In this document: piece after piece, positions 1-8,988 of the stretch
Numbering within the stretch: position 1 is the first letter of the stretch
Layout of the letters: each line of letters starts with the position of its first letter
Assembly (NCBI RefSeq): GCF_000337815.1
Contig: NZ_AOLN01000006.1
Coordinates: 186,001-250,000 of the forward strand
DNA length: 64,000 nucleotides
Source: Haloferax mucosum ATCC BAA-1512
Lineage (GTDB): Archaea; Halobacteriota; Halobacteria; Halobacteriales; Haloferacaceae
Direction of reading: 5' to 3'
Notes under the pieces: generated by a model
What the model was told of the DNA's origin: nothing
Databases searched by the model: none
What the model saw: the letters and a program-made list of their open reading frames with translations, nothing else
Position numbers and translations under genes: made by a program

Positions 1-2
1 TC

Positions 3-713
3 GCCAATCAGGACGTTGACGGTATCCTCGACACGCTCATCGAGATGGGGACGCTCAGCCCCAACGTTGACCGACAGGTGATGGGCGACGTGATGGAACT
101 CGCCATCGCCGACGCCCGTGGCGACGATATCGAGCAGTACCGCGTCAACCAAATCCTCGAACAGGTCGAATCGACCATCTACGAGTTCCCGCTTCGACTC
201 CCACGGAACCTCGCACTCGTCCTTCGCGTCGCGGGCGTGGTCGAGGGTGTCTGTGTCACGCTCGACCCGGATTTCGACTTCATCTCGGTGGCGACCGACT
301 ATCTGACCGAGGAAGGCTACCGCGAAGAGAGCATCCAGAAGATTATCGAAAGCTTCGGCCAGCAGGGTCAACAGACCGCCCAATCGCTGGTTCGCGTGCC
401 GCCGAAACTGGAGCGCGTCCTCGACCGGGCCGACCGCGACAACCTGACCGTCAACGTCCGCCTCGAAGACAACAAAGGCGTCCTCGACCGACTGGCAAAA
501 CGGCTCATATACGGCATCTTCCTGTCGTTCGGGTTCGTTTCGACGGTCATCATCTACGCGCTGAACCCGGAGAACCTCGTCGCAGTCGGTGTCGCAGGCG
601 TGCCGACGGCGCTCGTCACCGTCCTCCTGTGGTGGTCGTTCCGAAGGCAAAAAGGCATCCGCGCAACACCTCAATTCACCAGACAGAACCTCCGACAACA
701 GCGCGAAGAGTAA
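3..713 (+). CDS. ABC1/UbiB-family kinase-like protein, C-terminal part (5' end outside window)
   Basis: The reading frame is open from the first bases, so the true start lies upstream; an ATG at 45 is internal. The visible 236 residues match the C-terminal part of ABC1/AarF/UbiB atypical kinases: a helical region, then two hydrophobic segments near the end (about residues 170-215 of the visible part), then a short basic tail. The family acts at membranes in isoprenoid quinone or lipid metabolism; haloarchaea use menaquinone. The kinase motifs would lie upstream and cannot be checked. Family assignment is from the C-terminal pattern only. Confidence 0.75.
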   Translation, partial: ANQDVDGILDTLIEMGTLSPNVDRQVMGDVMELAIADARGDDIEQYRVNQILEQVESTIYEFPLRLPRNLALVLRVAGVVEGVCVTLDPDFDFISVATDYLTEEGYREESIQKIIESFGQQGQQTAQSLVRVPPKLERVLDRADRDNLTVNVRLEDNKGVLDRLAKRLIYGIFLSFGFVSTVIIYALNPENLVAVGVAGVPTALVTVLLWWSFRRQKGIRATPQFTRQNLRQQREE

Positions 714-769
714 TCAAACGTGAGAATCAGGCACATAAGTTTATTCTCGTTCGTGAAGTAACCCGGGGT

Positions 770-1198
770 ATGACGGAGTGGCGGCCGGTGACCGTTGGGG
801 TGTGCCTTGCCGCGTGTACCGAAGCGCTCGTCTACGGAATGACCGGACAGTTCACGCTCGTCGGTGGCGTCACGGGGAGCGCGCTCACCGGCTACGTCGT
901 CGGGACCGACCCTGCCGACGGTGGCTGGCACGGACTGATGGCTGGCGTCGTCTGGGGCTGTTTGCTCATGCCTATCTCGATTCTCCTGACGTTCCTCAAT
1001 CAAACGCCGATTCTCTTTCCGTTCCAGTACCTCATTCCGATGTTCGAGACGCCGGGAGAACTCACGACGGCCATCATGTTGGCGCTTGCACTGCCTAACG
1101 TCGCATCCGGCATGGTTGGGAGTCTCGCTCGCCGCGACGCCACCGGCACGTGGTTCGACCCGTCGATGGCGGAAGTCGAAGCAGTCGAAGACGCGTAA
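770..1198 (+). CDS. DUF5518-type small membrane protein
   Basis: 142 residues, almost entirely hydrophobic, with about four membrane segments and glycine-rich turns (GGVTGSALTGYVVGTD). The G-x-LxGYxxGTD pattern recurs in the protein at 48154-48570, and both resemble the haloarchaeal DUF5518 family, whose function is unknown. I chose the ATG at 770 because the coding frame upstream of it overlaps the preceding gene and has no similar composition. It is followed by the aIF5A promoter. Confidence 0.75.
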   Translation: MTEWRPVTVGVCLAACTEALVYGMTGQFTLVGGVTGSALTGYVVGTDPADGGWHGLMAGVVWGCLLMPISILLTFLNQTPILFPFQYLIPMFETPGELTTAIMLALALPNVASGMVGSLARRDATGTWFDPSMAEVEAVEDA

Positions 1199-1261
1199 GC
1201 GTCGCGTTCGCGGGTCTACGACGCCCACGAGAAGGCTTCGCGTGCGAAGACGGTTCCAAAC

Positions 1262-1269
1262 CGTTTATA
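1262..1269 (+). promoter_or_regulatory. TATA-like box for aIF5A gene
   Basis: A TTTATA-type box is centred about 27-28 bases before the ATG at 1294, which is the spacing expected for a leaderless haloarchaeal transcript starting at or next to the start codon. It supports the ATG at 1294 over the GTG at 1288. Confidence 0.6.
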
Positions 1270-1293
1270 CCCTCCATCCGATAACGAGTGGAC

Positions 1294-1668
1294 ATGGCGA
1301 AAGAGCAGAAGCAGGTGCGAGAGCTCCAAGAAGGAAGCTACGTCATGATGGAAGAAAAGCCGTGCAAAATCTACGGGTACAGTACCGCAAAGCCCGGCAA
1401 GCACGGTAGCGCGAAGGCACGCGTCGAAGCCCGCGGCGTCTTCGACAGCAAGAAGCGCTCGCTCTCCCAGCCTGTTGACGCGAAGGTGTGGGTTCCGATT
1501 ATCGAGCGAAAGCAGGGGCAGGTCGTCTCCGTCACCGGTGAGGACGCCCAGATCATGGACCTCGAAACCTACCAGACGTTCACGATGCGTATCCCTGAGG
1601 AAGAAGACCTCAACCCCGAAGACGAGATCGAGTACCTCGAATACGAAGGCCAGCGAAAGATCGTCTAA
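1294..1668 (+). CDS. eif5a: Translation factor aIF5A (deoxyhypusine/hypusine-containing protein)
   Basis: 124 residues, normal length for archaeal IF5A: an N-terminal SH3-like domain with the modification loop and a C-terminal OB fold. The loop reads [12 protein letters not shown], and Lys36 in GKHG is the residue converted to deoxyhypusine or hypusine. aIF5A helps ribosomes through polyproline and other stalling sequences. The gene is 15 bases upstream of speB and about 1.9 kb from dys, so the substrate, an enzyme of the polyamine supply and the modifying enzyme are clustered. A TATA box about 27 bases upstream suggests a leaderless mRNA. Confidence 0.97.
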   Translation: MAKEQKQVRELQEGSYVMMEEKPCKIYGYSTAKPGKHGSAKARVEARGVFDSKKRSLSQPVDAKVWVPIIERKQGQVVSVTGEDAQIMDLETYQTFTMRIPEEEDLNPEDEIEYLEYEGQRKIV

Positions 1669-1683
1669 ACGGGGGCCACAGAG

Positions 1684-2496
1684 ATGTTTCCCGGAGCCAC
1701 AGCGGACCGCGAGGTCGCTGACTACGTTATCGTTGGCGCTCCGCTCGACATCTCGACGTCATTCCAACCCGGAACCCGTTTCGGACCGAATCGCATCCGT
1801 CGGTTCGCCGAGTCGTTCGACGATTACGACCGGCGCACCGACCAGTTTTTCACCGAGTTGTGCGTCCACGACGCGGGTGACATCCGCGCGTGGGACGACG
1901 CACCTGACTACATCGACTGGCTCTCCGGGAGCGTCCGCGATGCCGTGTGGGACGACGCGGTCCCGCTCGTCATCGGCGGCGAACACACCGTCACCGCCGC
2001 TGGCGTCACCGGCGTCGAACCGGACGTGTTCGTCTGTCTCGACGCCCACCTCGACCTCCGGCGCGAGTACGACGGCAACGAGTGGAGTCACGCAACCATC
2101 ACGCGTCGCGTCCTCGACGAACTCGACGTTGACGAAGCGGTCATCCTCGGCGCTCGAACCGGGTCGCCAGACGAATGGGAACGCGCCGACGCGGCCGACG
2201 TGACGCTCGTCGAACCCGAGGCAGTCGCCGACTGGGAACCGGAGTTCGACGACGAGTCGGTCTATCTGAGCGTCGATATCGACGCCGCGGACCCGGCGTT
2301 CGCACCCGGAACCGGGACCAAAGAGCCGTTCGGTCTCACCTCGCGTGAGATGCGCGACGTGGTTCGGGCGGTCGCCTCTCACGCAGACGGGTTCGATGTC
2401 GTCGAAGTCAACGACCGCGACGACGGGCAATCGGCGTCGTTGGCGGCGAAACTACTCAGAGAGTTCGTCTTTTCGCACGCCGACGCGGCCGACTGA
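1684..2496 (+). CDS. speB: Agmatinase (ureohydrolase family)
   Basis: 270 residues. Carries the ureohydrolase metal-site motifs in order: GGEH near residue 99, DAHLDLR near 120, and SVDIDAADPAFAPGTG near 197, which bind the binuclear Mn(II) centre. It hydrolyses agmatine to putrescine and urea. It follows aIF5A by 15 bases and is probably co-transcribed with it. In H. volcanii the agmatinase beside aIF5A was, as I recall, shown to be needed for deoxyhypusine formation, and the context here fits an agmatine-based route in which the aminobutyl group precursor is processed after transfer. Whether this enzyme acts on free agmatine or on protein-bound modified lysine is inference. Confidence 0.93.
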   Translation: MFPGATADREVADYVIVGAPLDISTSFQPGTRFGPNRIRRFAESFDDYDRRTDQFFTELCVHDAGDIRAWDDAPDYIDWLSGSVRDAVWDDAVPLVIGGEHTVTAAGVTGVEPDVFVCLDAHLDLRREYDGNEWSHATITRRVLDELDVDEAVILGARTGSPDEWERADAADVTLVEPEAVADWEPEFDDESVYLSVDIDAADPAFAPGTGTKEPFGLTSREMRDVVRAVASHADGFDVVEVNDRDDGQSASLAAKLLREFVFSHADAAD

Positions 2497-2574
2497 GTCC
2501 GCACCTGCACTCGGTCGGTCGTCGGGTCGGCCGCGTCCCGTTTCTTACAAGTTGCCGAATCACGACTGGCCAGT

Positions 2575-3336
2575 ATGCACCTCTCCGATATCGTCTCCGA
2601 GTTCGACGAGACGCTCGCAACCGCCGACTTCGCCGACGTGGACGCCAGCGCGAACGGGTTGCAGGTCGGTCCCGACGATAAATCCGTCGAGACGGTCGCG
2701 TTCGCCGTCGATGCCGCGGACGCGACTATCGACGCCGCCATCGACGCCGATGCCGATCTACTCGTCACGCATCACGGACTCGTCTGGGGCGGTCTCGACC
2801 GCCTGACCGGGCGGAACTTCTCCCGCGTCGAACCGCTGATTCGCAACGACCTCTCGCTCTACGTCTCGCACCTCCCGCTCGACGGGCACCAAACGGTCGG
2901 CAACGCGGCGGGTGTCGCCGACCGCCTCGGTCTCGTGGACCGCGCGCCGTTCGGGGAAATCGGTCCGATTCACATCGGGCAGGCCGGGACCTTCGAGTCG
3001 CCGAAGACGACCGACGAAGTGCGAGCCACGCTCGATTCCTTCGACGGCAACGAGGGGACGAACGTACTGGACTTCGGTCCCGACGAACTCTCGGAGGTCG
3101 CCATCGTCACCGGTTCGGGTGTAGATTGGCTCGACGAAGCCATCGACCGCGGCGTCGATGCGCTCGTCACCGGTGAAGGAAAACAAAAGGTGTACCACGA
3201 AGCGCGTGAAGCCGGCATTTCGGTCTTCCTCGCCGGACACTACGCGACCGAGACGTTCGGCGTTCGGAGCCTCCAAGAACTCGCAGACGAGATGGGACTG
3301 GACACCGAGTACATCAGCCACCCGACCGGGCTATAG
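2575..3336 (+). CDS. NIF3/DUF34-family dinuclear-metal protein
   Basis: 253 residues with the typical NIF3 features: NGLQVG near the N-terminus, the metal-ligand motif THHGLVWGG around residue 64, and the C-terminal GHYATETFGV motif near residue 222. The family forms hexameric rings with a dinuclear metal site; the biochemical role is unsettled (GTP cyclohydrolase-like folds and metal handling have been proposed). It lies between speB and dys on the same strand, in the aIF5A cluster, but nothing in the sequence ties it to that pathway. Confidence 0.9.
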   Translation: MHLSDIVSEFDETLATADFADVDASANGLQVGPDDKSVETVAFAVDAADATIDAAIDADADLLVTHHGLVWGGLDRLTGRNFSRVEPLIRNDLSLYVSHLPLDGHQTVGNAAGVADRLGLVDRAPFGEIGPIHIGQAGTFESPKTTDEVRATLDSFDGNEGTNVLDFGPDELSEVAIVTGSGVDWLDEAIDRGVDALVTGEGKQKVYHEAREAGISVFLAGHYATETFGVRSLQELADEMGLDTEYISHPTGL

Positions 3337-3557
3337 CGCACCGCCAACGACGAACCTCGCAGTGAAACCGGACTCCGGCTCACGATTGGCGCGTTTGCAA
3401 GCCGCAACGAATGCAAACAAGCGCCGGGCGCACTGCGAGCGGCGGAACGGCGAAAGAGACCCCGGAAATACAGCCACACACCGCCGAACGACAGAGCACC
3501 AGCGTACACCCTCACCAGACCGGGGCGTTCAAACACTCGGCCGTCGCACACCATCCC

Positions 3558-4706
3558 ATGAGCGACCACGAGGAGACCGCGGGTGGCCACAAGGAGACTG
3601 CGGACGACCACGAGGTGGCAGAAAGCGACCACGAAGCAGACGAGGGCGGCTACGAGATGCCGCACCGAGAGGAGTTTCAACACGACCCGTTGGGCCACGC
3701 CGAGGTGCACGGCGGCATGACCGTCGGCGAACTCGTCGAACAGTACGGCCACGCGGGAATCGGCGCGGCCGACGTTCACGAAGCGGCCGACATCTACGCC
3801 GAGATGCTGGCCGACGAGGACTGCACTGTCTTCATGTCGCTCGCCGGTGCGATGGTCCCGGCCGGAATGCGCAAAGTCGTCTCCGACCTCATCCGCGACG
3901 GCTACGTTGACGCGCTCGTGACGACGGGTGCGAACCTGACCCACGATGCTATCGAGGCAATCGGCGGCAAGCACCACCACGGTCAGGCACATCCGGACCC
4001 GTCCAGCTCTCACTCGAACGGCTCGCGGGAACACGCCGCCGGGCACCACGACGAAAAGACGAACCGAGAGCACGACGAGACCCTTCGGGACGAAGAGGTC
4101 GACCGCATCTACAACGTCTACCTCCCACAGGAGTACTTCGCGCTGTTCGAGTCACACCTTCGAGACGAGGTCTTCCCGCCACTCGAAGAAGAGGGACTCG
4201 TCAGCATCGAACGACTCTGCCGCGAACTCGGCCGCGCCAACAGCGAGGTCAACGAGCGTGAGGGAATCGAAGAGGACGCCGGCGTCGCCGCCGCGGCCTA
4301 CGAATCCGACGTACCCATCTACTGCCCGGCAGTACAAGACTCCGTGCTCGGCCTGCAGGCGTGGATGTACTCCCAGACCTCGTCGTTCTCGCTTGACGCC
4401 CTCTCGGACATGACGCCGCTTACGGACCTCGCGTACGACGCCGACAAAGCCGGCTGTCTCCTCGTCGGCGGTGGCGTCCCGAAGAACTTCACGCTCCAGA
4501 CGATGCTCGTCACGCCCGGCGCGTACGACTACGGCGTACAGATTACGATGGACCCCGCGGCGACCGGCGGGCTCTCCGGTGCGACCCTCGACGAGGCTCG
4601 TTCGTGGGGGAAACTGGAGAAAGACGCCCGAAACACGACGGTCCTCGGCGATGCGACGATTATGCTCCCGCTTTTGGTCGCCGCCGCACGCGAGCGACTC
4701 GACTGA
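3558..4706 (+). CDS. dys: Deoxyhypusine synthase with histidine-rich tail and insert
   Basis: 382 residues from the ATG at 3558. It transfers an aminobutyl (or, in haloarchaea, possibly agmatine-derived) group to the aIF5A lysine, using NAD. Family marks are SLAGAMVPAGM and TTGANL in the N-terminal half, GGGVPKNF, and the catalytic-lysine motif SWGKLEKDA near the C-terminus. Unusual features are a His/Glu-rich N-terminus of about 45 residues and a His-rich insert beginning GGKHHHGQAH in the middle. An upstream ATG at 3411 is in frame, but the extra stretch is basic and Thr/Ser rich, unlike haloarchaeal coding sequence, so I rejected it. Confidence 0.93.
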   Translation: MSDHEETAGGHKETADDHEVAESDHEADEGGYEMPHREEFQHDPLGHAEVHGGMTVGELVEQYGHAGIGAADVHEAADIYAEMLADEDCTVFMSLAGAMVPAGMRKVVSDLIRDGYVDALVTTGANLTHDAIEAIGGKHHHGQAHPDPSSSHSNGSREHAAGHHDEKTNREHDETLRDEEVDRIYNVYLPQEYFALFESHLRDEVFPPLEEEGLVSIERLCRELGRANSEVNEREGIEEDAGVAAAAYESDVPIYCPAVQDSVLGLQAWMYSQTSSFSLDALSDMTPLTDLAYDADKAGCLLVGGGVPKNFTLQTMLVTPGAYDYGVQITMDPAATGGLSGATLDEARSWGKLEKDARNTTVLGDATIMLPLLVAAARERLD

Positions 4707-4832
4707 GCCGTTTTCGAAGTCGATACCGATAGATTCAGAATGTTACCTGTTTCGGCCCAAAAGAAGCACGCTTTCTCAGTGGCGAGAACCGAACGCCAAC
4801 AGCTAACAGTTTCGACCCCCATCGTCGGGTGC

Positions 4833-5855
4833 ATGAGTGAACCGCCGCTCGGGTCGGTTATCGGCGACTGCTCCGATGTCGAACTCGCGGCCATCTTGGA
4901 GCGAATCTGGACGGCGCGAGGCTACGAGACGCGAGTCAGGCTTCACGGCCCGGACGTCGAGGTCGAAGCCAAAGGCGAGACGCCAGGCGGCGCGTATCGG
5001 ACGGTCCGCATCTGGATTACGTCAACCAGAACTATCACCGCAGACATGACGAGCGCGTTCGTCAGGCACTGCACGCGCGCCGGTACCGAGCCGTACGTAG
5101 CCACGGTCGGCCGTGGCCGACTCGGAGACGACGCACACCAACCGAAGCTGGTCGCACTCACCGCCTCGGCCGTCGCCGTCGAAGTCCGCGAAACCGGCGT
5201 CGAATCCTTCGTTCGAGAGCTTGCGAACGAAGACGACGAGCAGGTCGTGATGAACAGGCTCGTCGAGCGCGTCACCGACGAAGACGACAGAACCCTTCTC
5301 GGGAAGCGCAACGAGAATGGCCGAGCCGACGACGGTGGTATCTCTCGCCGCGCGGCGCTCGCAGGCATCGGCACGCTCGCTACTGGCGGGGCAGTGGCGT
5401 ACGTCGCTATCGACCGGGGGCTGGTCTCCCTGCCGACGGTCGAGTGGTCGATGCCGACGCCGCAACCGCTCTCCGACGACACAGCGTTGCCAAACAAGAC
5501 GACGACACCGAGGACACCCGCAAACGCGACGACGATTCCCTACGACGACCTCAAGGCAGAACCCACAACGTACACCGGAACAGCCGTCACGTACACCGGC
5601 CGCGTCGAACAGACGATAGAACGGGCTGAGACGCGGTTTGCGACTATCGCCGTCGAAGATTCGACGGGTCGGCTTCGCGGCGACGTCGTCGCCCGCTGGC
5701 CCGCGGGGACGTTCTTCGACAGCGAGACCGGCTTTCGACTGCTCGACACCGAGCGCGTCAGAATTTGGGGTGTCGTCTCGGGCGAAGGGTCGCTCGCCAA
5801 CTCTGACGCGCGACAGTACCCGCAAATCGATGTCTCGGTGTTGGAAACGGCGTGA
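4833..5855 (+). CDS. Restriction-endonuclease-like N-domain, membrane segment and OB-like C-domain, unknown function
   Basis: 340 residues. Residues about 1-115 resemble the PD-(D/E)xK fold seen in haloarchaeal Mrr-like regulatory proteins (a variable-charge helix, then DVEVEAKGE). After a linker, SRRAALAGIGTLATGG looks like a twin-arginine-style or anchoring hydrophobic segment near residue 170. A Thr/Pro-rich linker leads to a C-terminal domain with PTTYTGTAVTYTGRVEQ, typical of small OB-like folds on the outer face of the membrane. The ATG at 4833 is preferred because the frame upstream is not haloarchaeal in composition. Function unknown. Confidence 0.8.
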   Translation: MSEPPLGSVIGDCSDVELAAILERIWTARGYETRVRLHGPDVEVEAKGETPGGAYRTVRIWITSTRTITADMTSAFVRHCTRAGTEPYVATVGRGRLGDDAHQPKLVALTASAVAVEVRETGVESFVRELANEDDEQVVMNRLVERVTDEDDRTLLGKRNENGRADDGGISRRAALAGIGTLATGGAVAYVAIDRGLVSLPTVEWSMPTPQPLSDDTALPNKTTTPRTPANATTIPYDDLKAEPTTYTGTAVTYTGRVEQTIERAETRFATIAVEDSTGRLRGDVVARWPAGTFFDSETGFRLLDTERVRIWGVVSGEGSLANSDARQYPQIDVSVLETA

Positions 5856-6019
5856 CTAACTCAGTAGAGACCGATGGTGATTACTCGGTTGCGGGCCGAT
5901 ACCGGGATGGCCGATGACGACGGCACCGTTCCGAACCGAACTAGGCACTCGGTGATGCGGAGCCCTATGAGTGCCGAGGCCATTCATACCGACCCCAGAC
6001 GATACTAAAAGCCCGAACT

Positions 6020-6380
6020 GACGTTCTGCTTCGAGCGGTCCGTACGCACCGAGGAGCGTCGAATCCGCCCGGACCGACGCATACACACGTTCGGCCCACT
6101 CGCGGGCGATAGGCGGCCCGGTATCGACAAACACCTCCATCATGCCCGTCGATTCGTCGTAGCCGCCGATTCCAACACGGTCGTCGAAGAGCGCAAGTCC
6201 GTACGGGAGGTCGTCGCGGGTCCGAAGCGTCAGGTGGCCGCTTTCGACCGCTTCAGTTGCTTTCTCCGGATAGGTATCGAACAGCGTCTCGGCGATGTGC
6301 GGCAGGTAGATAATCTCGGTTTCGGTGCCCTCGAAGACGTGCTTCGAGAGTGTTGATGCTTCAAGCGAGGTGATGTGTCG
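6020..6380 (-). pseudogene. Remnant of FilR1-type HTH transcriptional regulator (middle/C-terminal domain only)
   Basis: On the minus strand an open frame encodes a block beginning ITSLEAS and containing LPHIAETLFDTYPEKA, DDLPYGLALFDDRVGIGGYD and WAERVYASVRADS. This is the ligand-type FilR1 middle domain that follows the winged-helix domain in many haloarchaeal regulators. The winged-helix half is absent: upstream in this frame the sequence turns into the antisense of hpt (starting 6513), and there is no plausible start. The open frame also runs past the normal end of the domain into non-homologous residues. I read this as a truncated, decayed regulator. Confidence 0.65.
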
Positions 6381-6512
6381 GAAACGTGACGGCGTGCGTT
6401 GGGTGGGAATCGCGTTCGGTGACGCTGGTGACGAAGCCGACGTGACCGATGCGACCGACGCGCCGCTTTCACAGAGCGAATCACTTTTCCGCCGATTGGT
6501 AAAACGGACGCT

Positions 6513-7058
6513 ATGCAACAGCTCAAACAGTCCCTGCACGACGCGCCCATCATCGACAAAGACGGCTACCACTACCTCGTTCACCCGATTAGCAACGGCG
6601 TGCCGATGCTCGACCCCGAACTGCTTCGAGAGGTTGTCGTCGGCATCGCTCGCGCGGCCGACCTCGACGTGGACAAAATCGTCGCTCCGGAGGCGATGGG
6701 CATCCACATCGCCACGGCGCTCTCCTTACAGACGGATATCCCGCTCGTCGTCATCCGCAAGCGCGAATACGGTCTGGACGGAGAAGTCGCGCTCCATCAA
6801 ACAACCGGCTACTCCGAATCTGAGATGTACATCAACGATATCGAAGCGGGCGACCGCGTGCTCGTCGTCGATGACCTCCTTTCGACCGGCGGCACACTCG
6901 CGGCCATCTGCGACGCACTCGACGACATCGGTGCGGATATCTCCGATATCGTCGTCGCCATCCGAAAGGTCGGCGAGACCGCCCTCGACGACACCGACTA
7001 CGAGGCAACGAGTCTCATCGACATCAGCGTCGAGGACTTCGAAGTGACGATTCACTGA
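6513..7058 (+). CDS. hpt: Hypoxanthine/guanine phosphoribosyltransferase-like protein
   Basis: 181 residues of a type I phosphoribosyltransferase of the archaeal HGPRTase/APRT-like group. The PRPP-binding motif [13 protein letters not shown] lies near residues 114-126, and [10 protein letters not shown] lies in the core. It salvages purine bases to nucleotides using PRPP. It is followed about 340 bases downstream by an NCS2 nucleobase permease, so uptake and salvage sit together. The start at 6513 has a T-rich box about 27 bases upstream, fitting a leaderless transcript. Exact base preference cannot be read from the sequence. Confidence 0.92.
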   Translation: MQQLKQSLHDAPIIDKDGYHYLVHPISNGVPMLDPELLREVVVGIARAADLDVDKIVAPEAMGIHIATALSLQTDIPLVVIRKREYGLDGEVALHQTTGYSESEMYINDIEAGDRVLVVDDLLSTGGTLAAICDALDDIGADISDIVVAIRKVGETALDDTDYEATSLIDISVEDFEVTIH

Positions 7059-7400
7059 TTGACCTGCGAACACGGTGGTCAGTTCGTCAGCTCAGCAACG
7101 TACTGACTCACCGGCTCAGTAACTCACCGACTCGATATCCGTCAGTCCATCGTTCGTCGTTCGTCGGCCTGCTCGGGTTCGTTCTATTTCACTTGGGTTC
7201 GCTCTGTCTCTGTCCGCACACGCACCCAGTTGTGACAGCTATACTACCGTTATCTGCCGAGCCGGGTCGCACGCCGGGGTTCTGAGGGTGTGGAAGCGAC
7301 AAAATATGCATGAATTTGAATATAGTTACCAGTAAGAACACCAAAAATACGCTCGAACGCGAAACTATTATTTACAACACCCCGCTGGTGGGGAGTATAG
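7059..7400. other. Intergenic region between hpt and the permease, with short degenerate repeats
   Basis: 342 bases without a convincing gene. The first 100 bases contain degenerate repeats of the type ACTCACCGGCTC / ACTCACCGACTC (7106-7133), then TCGTTCGTC units. The last part is AT-rich and carries the promoter of the permease: ATTATTTACA at about 7367-7376, 27 bases before the ATG at 7401. No ribosome binding site is visible, so the permease mRNA is probably leaderless. Confidence 0.6.
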
Positions 7401-8783
7401 ATGTCAGCCGACGAGAGCGGGGAAATCGACCTCGAATACGAACTCGACGACCGGCCGCCGTGGCTGGAGTCGATTCTTTTGGGGATACAGCACGTTTCGG
7501 TGATGATTGTGCCGGCGACCGCGGTCGCGTTCATCGTCGCGGGTGAAGTCGGTCTCGATGCGGCGAACACGGCCTACATCGTCCAGATGGTGCTCCTGTT
7601 TTCGGGGCTGGCGACCGTCGTACAGTCCTACACTGTCGGACCGGTCGGGTCTCGACTCCCCATCGTGATGGGAACGAGTTTCACCTTCGTCGGCGCGGCG
7701 GCGACGATTGGCGACACCTACGGTTTGAGCGCGGTTTTCGGCGCGGTGCTCGTCACCGGATTCGTCGTCGAGGGACTCATCGGCTGGCAGTTCAAACGCA
7801 TCAAATCCTTCTTCCCGCCGCTCGTGACCGGATTAGTCGTCGCCATCATCGGTCTCTATCTCGTCCCCGTCGGGATGGATTACTCGGCTGGCGGAGTCGG
7901 TGCGGCCGACTACGGTGCGGTCTACAACATCGGTCTCGCGGCGCTCGTCCTCGGCGTCGCAATCGCGCTCAACCTCTTTACGACGGGCGTCACGCGCCTC
8001 CTGAGCACGCTCGCCGGCATCGCGGTCGGCTACGTCGCCGCCATCCCGCTCGGCGTCGTCGATTGGGGACCGGTCGCCACCGCCGCGTGGTTCGCAATCC
8101 CACACCCCGGCGCGTTCGGCCTGTCGTTCGAACCGGTTCCTATCGTCACGTTTGCCTTCCTCTTTTTGGTGTCCGCGATGGAGACCGTCGGCGACATGTC
8201 GGGCATCACGGCCGCGGAGGGACGCAACCCGACCGACGAGGAGTTCCGCGGTGGCTTGTTGACGGACGGACTGCTGAGTTCGCTCGCATCGGTCTTCGGT
8301 GCGTTCCCCGTCACGTCGTTCTCGCAGAACGTGGGTATCGTCAACTTCACGGGCGTCATGAGCCGCCACGTGGTCGGCATCGCCGGGGTTATCCTCGCAA
8401 TCTTGGGTCTCAGCCCCAAAGTCGGCGCGGCTGTCACGACGATTCCGAGCGCCGTCTTCGGCGGGGCTGTCGTCCTGATGGCCGGGATGGTCGCCGCGAG
8501 CGGCGTACGCCTCATTTTCGTCCATACGACGCTCGACCGCCGGAACATGGTCGTCGCCGCGGCCTCCCTCGGTCTCGGTCTCGGCGTCGCCACGACACCC
8601 GAAGCGCTGAACGGGCTTCCGACGGCGGCTCAGACGTTCTTCGGCCAGCCGGTCATCATCACTGCACTCACGGCGCTCGTGCTCAACACGTTTGCGCCGG
8701 GCGAACAGAGTCCGCTTTTCGACCCCACCAACGAAGGAACGCTCGCCGACTCGACCGAGCAAGCCGCCGTTTCCGACGACTGA
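7401..8783 (+). CDS. NCS2-family xanthine/uracil permease
   Basis: 460 residues with 12-14 hydrophobic segments. NCS2 marks are the VPATAVAFIV region in the first membrane segment, PIVMGTSFTFVG, the substrate-site stretch SAMETVGDMSGITA in segment 8, and FPVTSFSQNVGIV in segment 10. Proton- or sodium-coupled uptake of xanthine or uracil is typical of the family. Proximity to hpt favours a purine substrate. Both ends are acidic and hydrophilic, as usual for haloarchaeal membrane proteins. Confidence 0.95.
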   Translation: MSADESGEIDLEYELDDRPPWLESILLGIQHVSVMIVPATAVAFIVAGEVGLDAANTAYIVQMVLLFSGLATVVQSYTVGPVGSRLPIVMGTSFTFVGAAATIGDTYGLSAVFGAVLVTGFVVEGLIGWQFKRIKSFFPPLVTGLVVAIIGLYLVPVGMDYSAGGVGAADYGAVYNIGLAALVLGVAIALNLFTTGVTRLLSTLAGIAVGYVAAIPLGVVDWGPVATAAWFAIPHPGAFGLSFEPVPIVTFAFLFLVSAMETVGDMSGITAAEGRNPTDEEFRGGLLTDGLLSSLASVFGAFPVTSFSQNVGIVNFTGVMSRHVVGIAGVILAILGLSPKVGAAVTTIPSAVFGGAVVLMAGMVAASGVRLIFVHTTLDRRNMVVAAASLGLGLGVATTPEALNGLPTAAQTFFGQPVIITALTALVLNTFAPGEQSPLFDPTNEGTLADSTEQAAVSDD

Positions 8784-8988
8784 CGACCGATACCAACACG
8801 GTGAGAACGCCGTCGGGGGCGAATTCTCAGAAGGCGGTGATTCTACCGTCTTATGGAAATCTTCACGATATACCAGACAGTTACTGTTGTATCGTTCACC
8901 CCATTTTAGCGCCACCTGTCAATCCATCGAACGAGAAGCTAGTTGACCAATGAATTAATTTCTATCCGTGACATTGTGTCTACCCTAG

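Noticed and set aside
3411-3557. In-frame upstream start for deoxyhypusine synthase
   Set aside because: The extra 49 residues are basic and Thr/Ser rich, out of character with haloarchaeal coding sequence; the T-rich box favours 3558.
5856-6707. Full-length 283-residue minus-strand frame opposite hpt
   Set aside because: Only the middle part has a known domain; the first 100 residues are antisense to hpt. Reported as a truncated pseudogene instead.
7080-7180. Short degenerate repeats, possible CRISPR-like or regulatory array
   Set aside because: Units are irregular and too short, with no spacer-repeat periodicity; treated as spacer noise.
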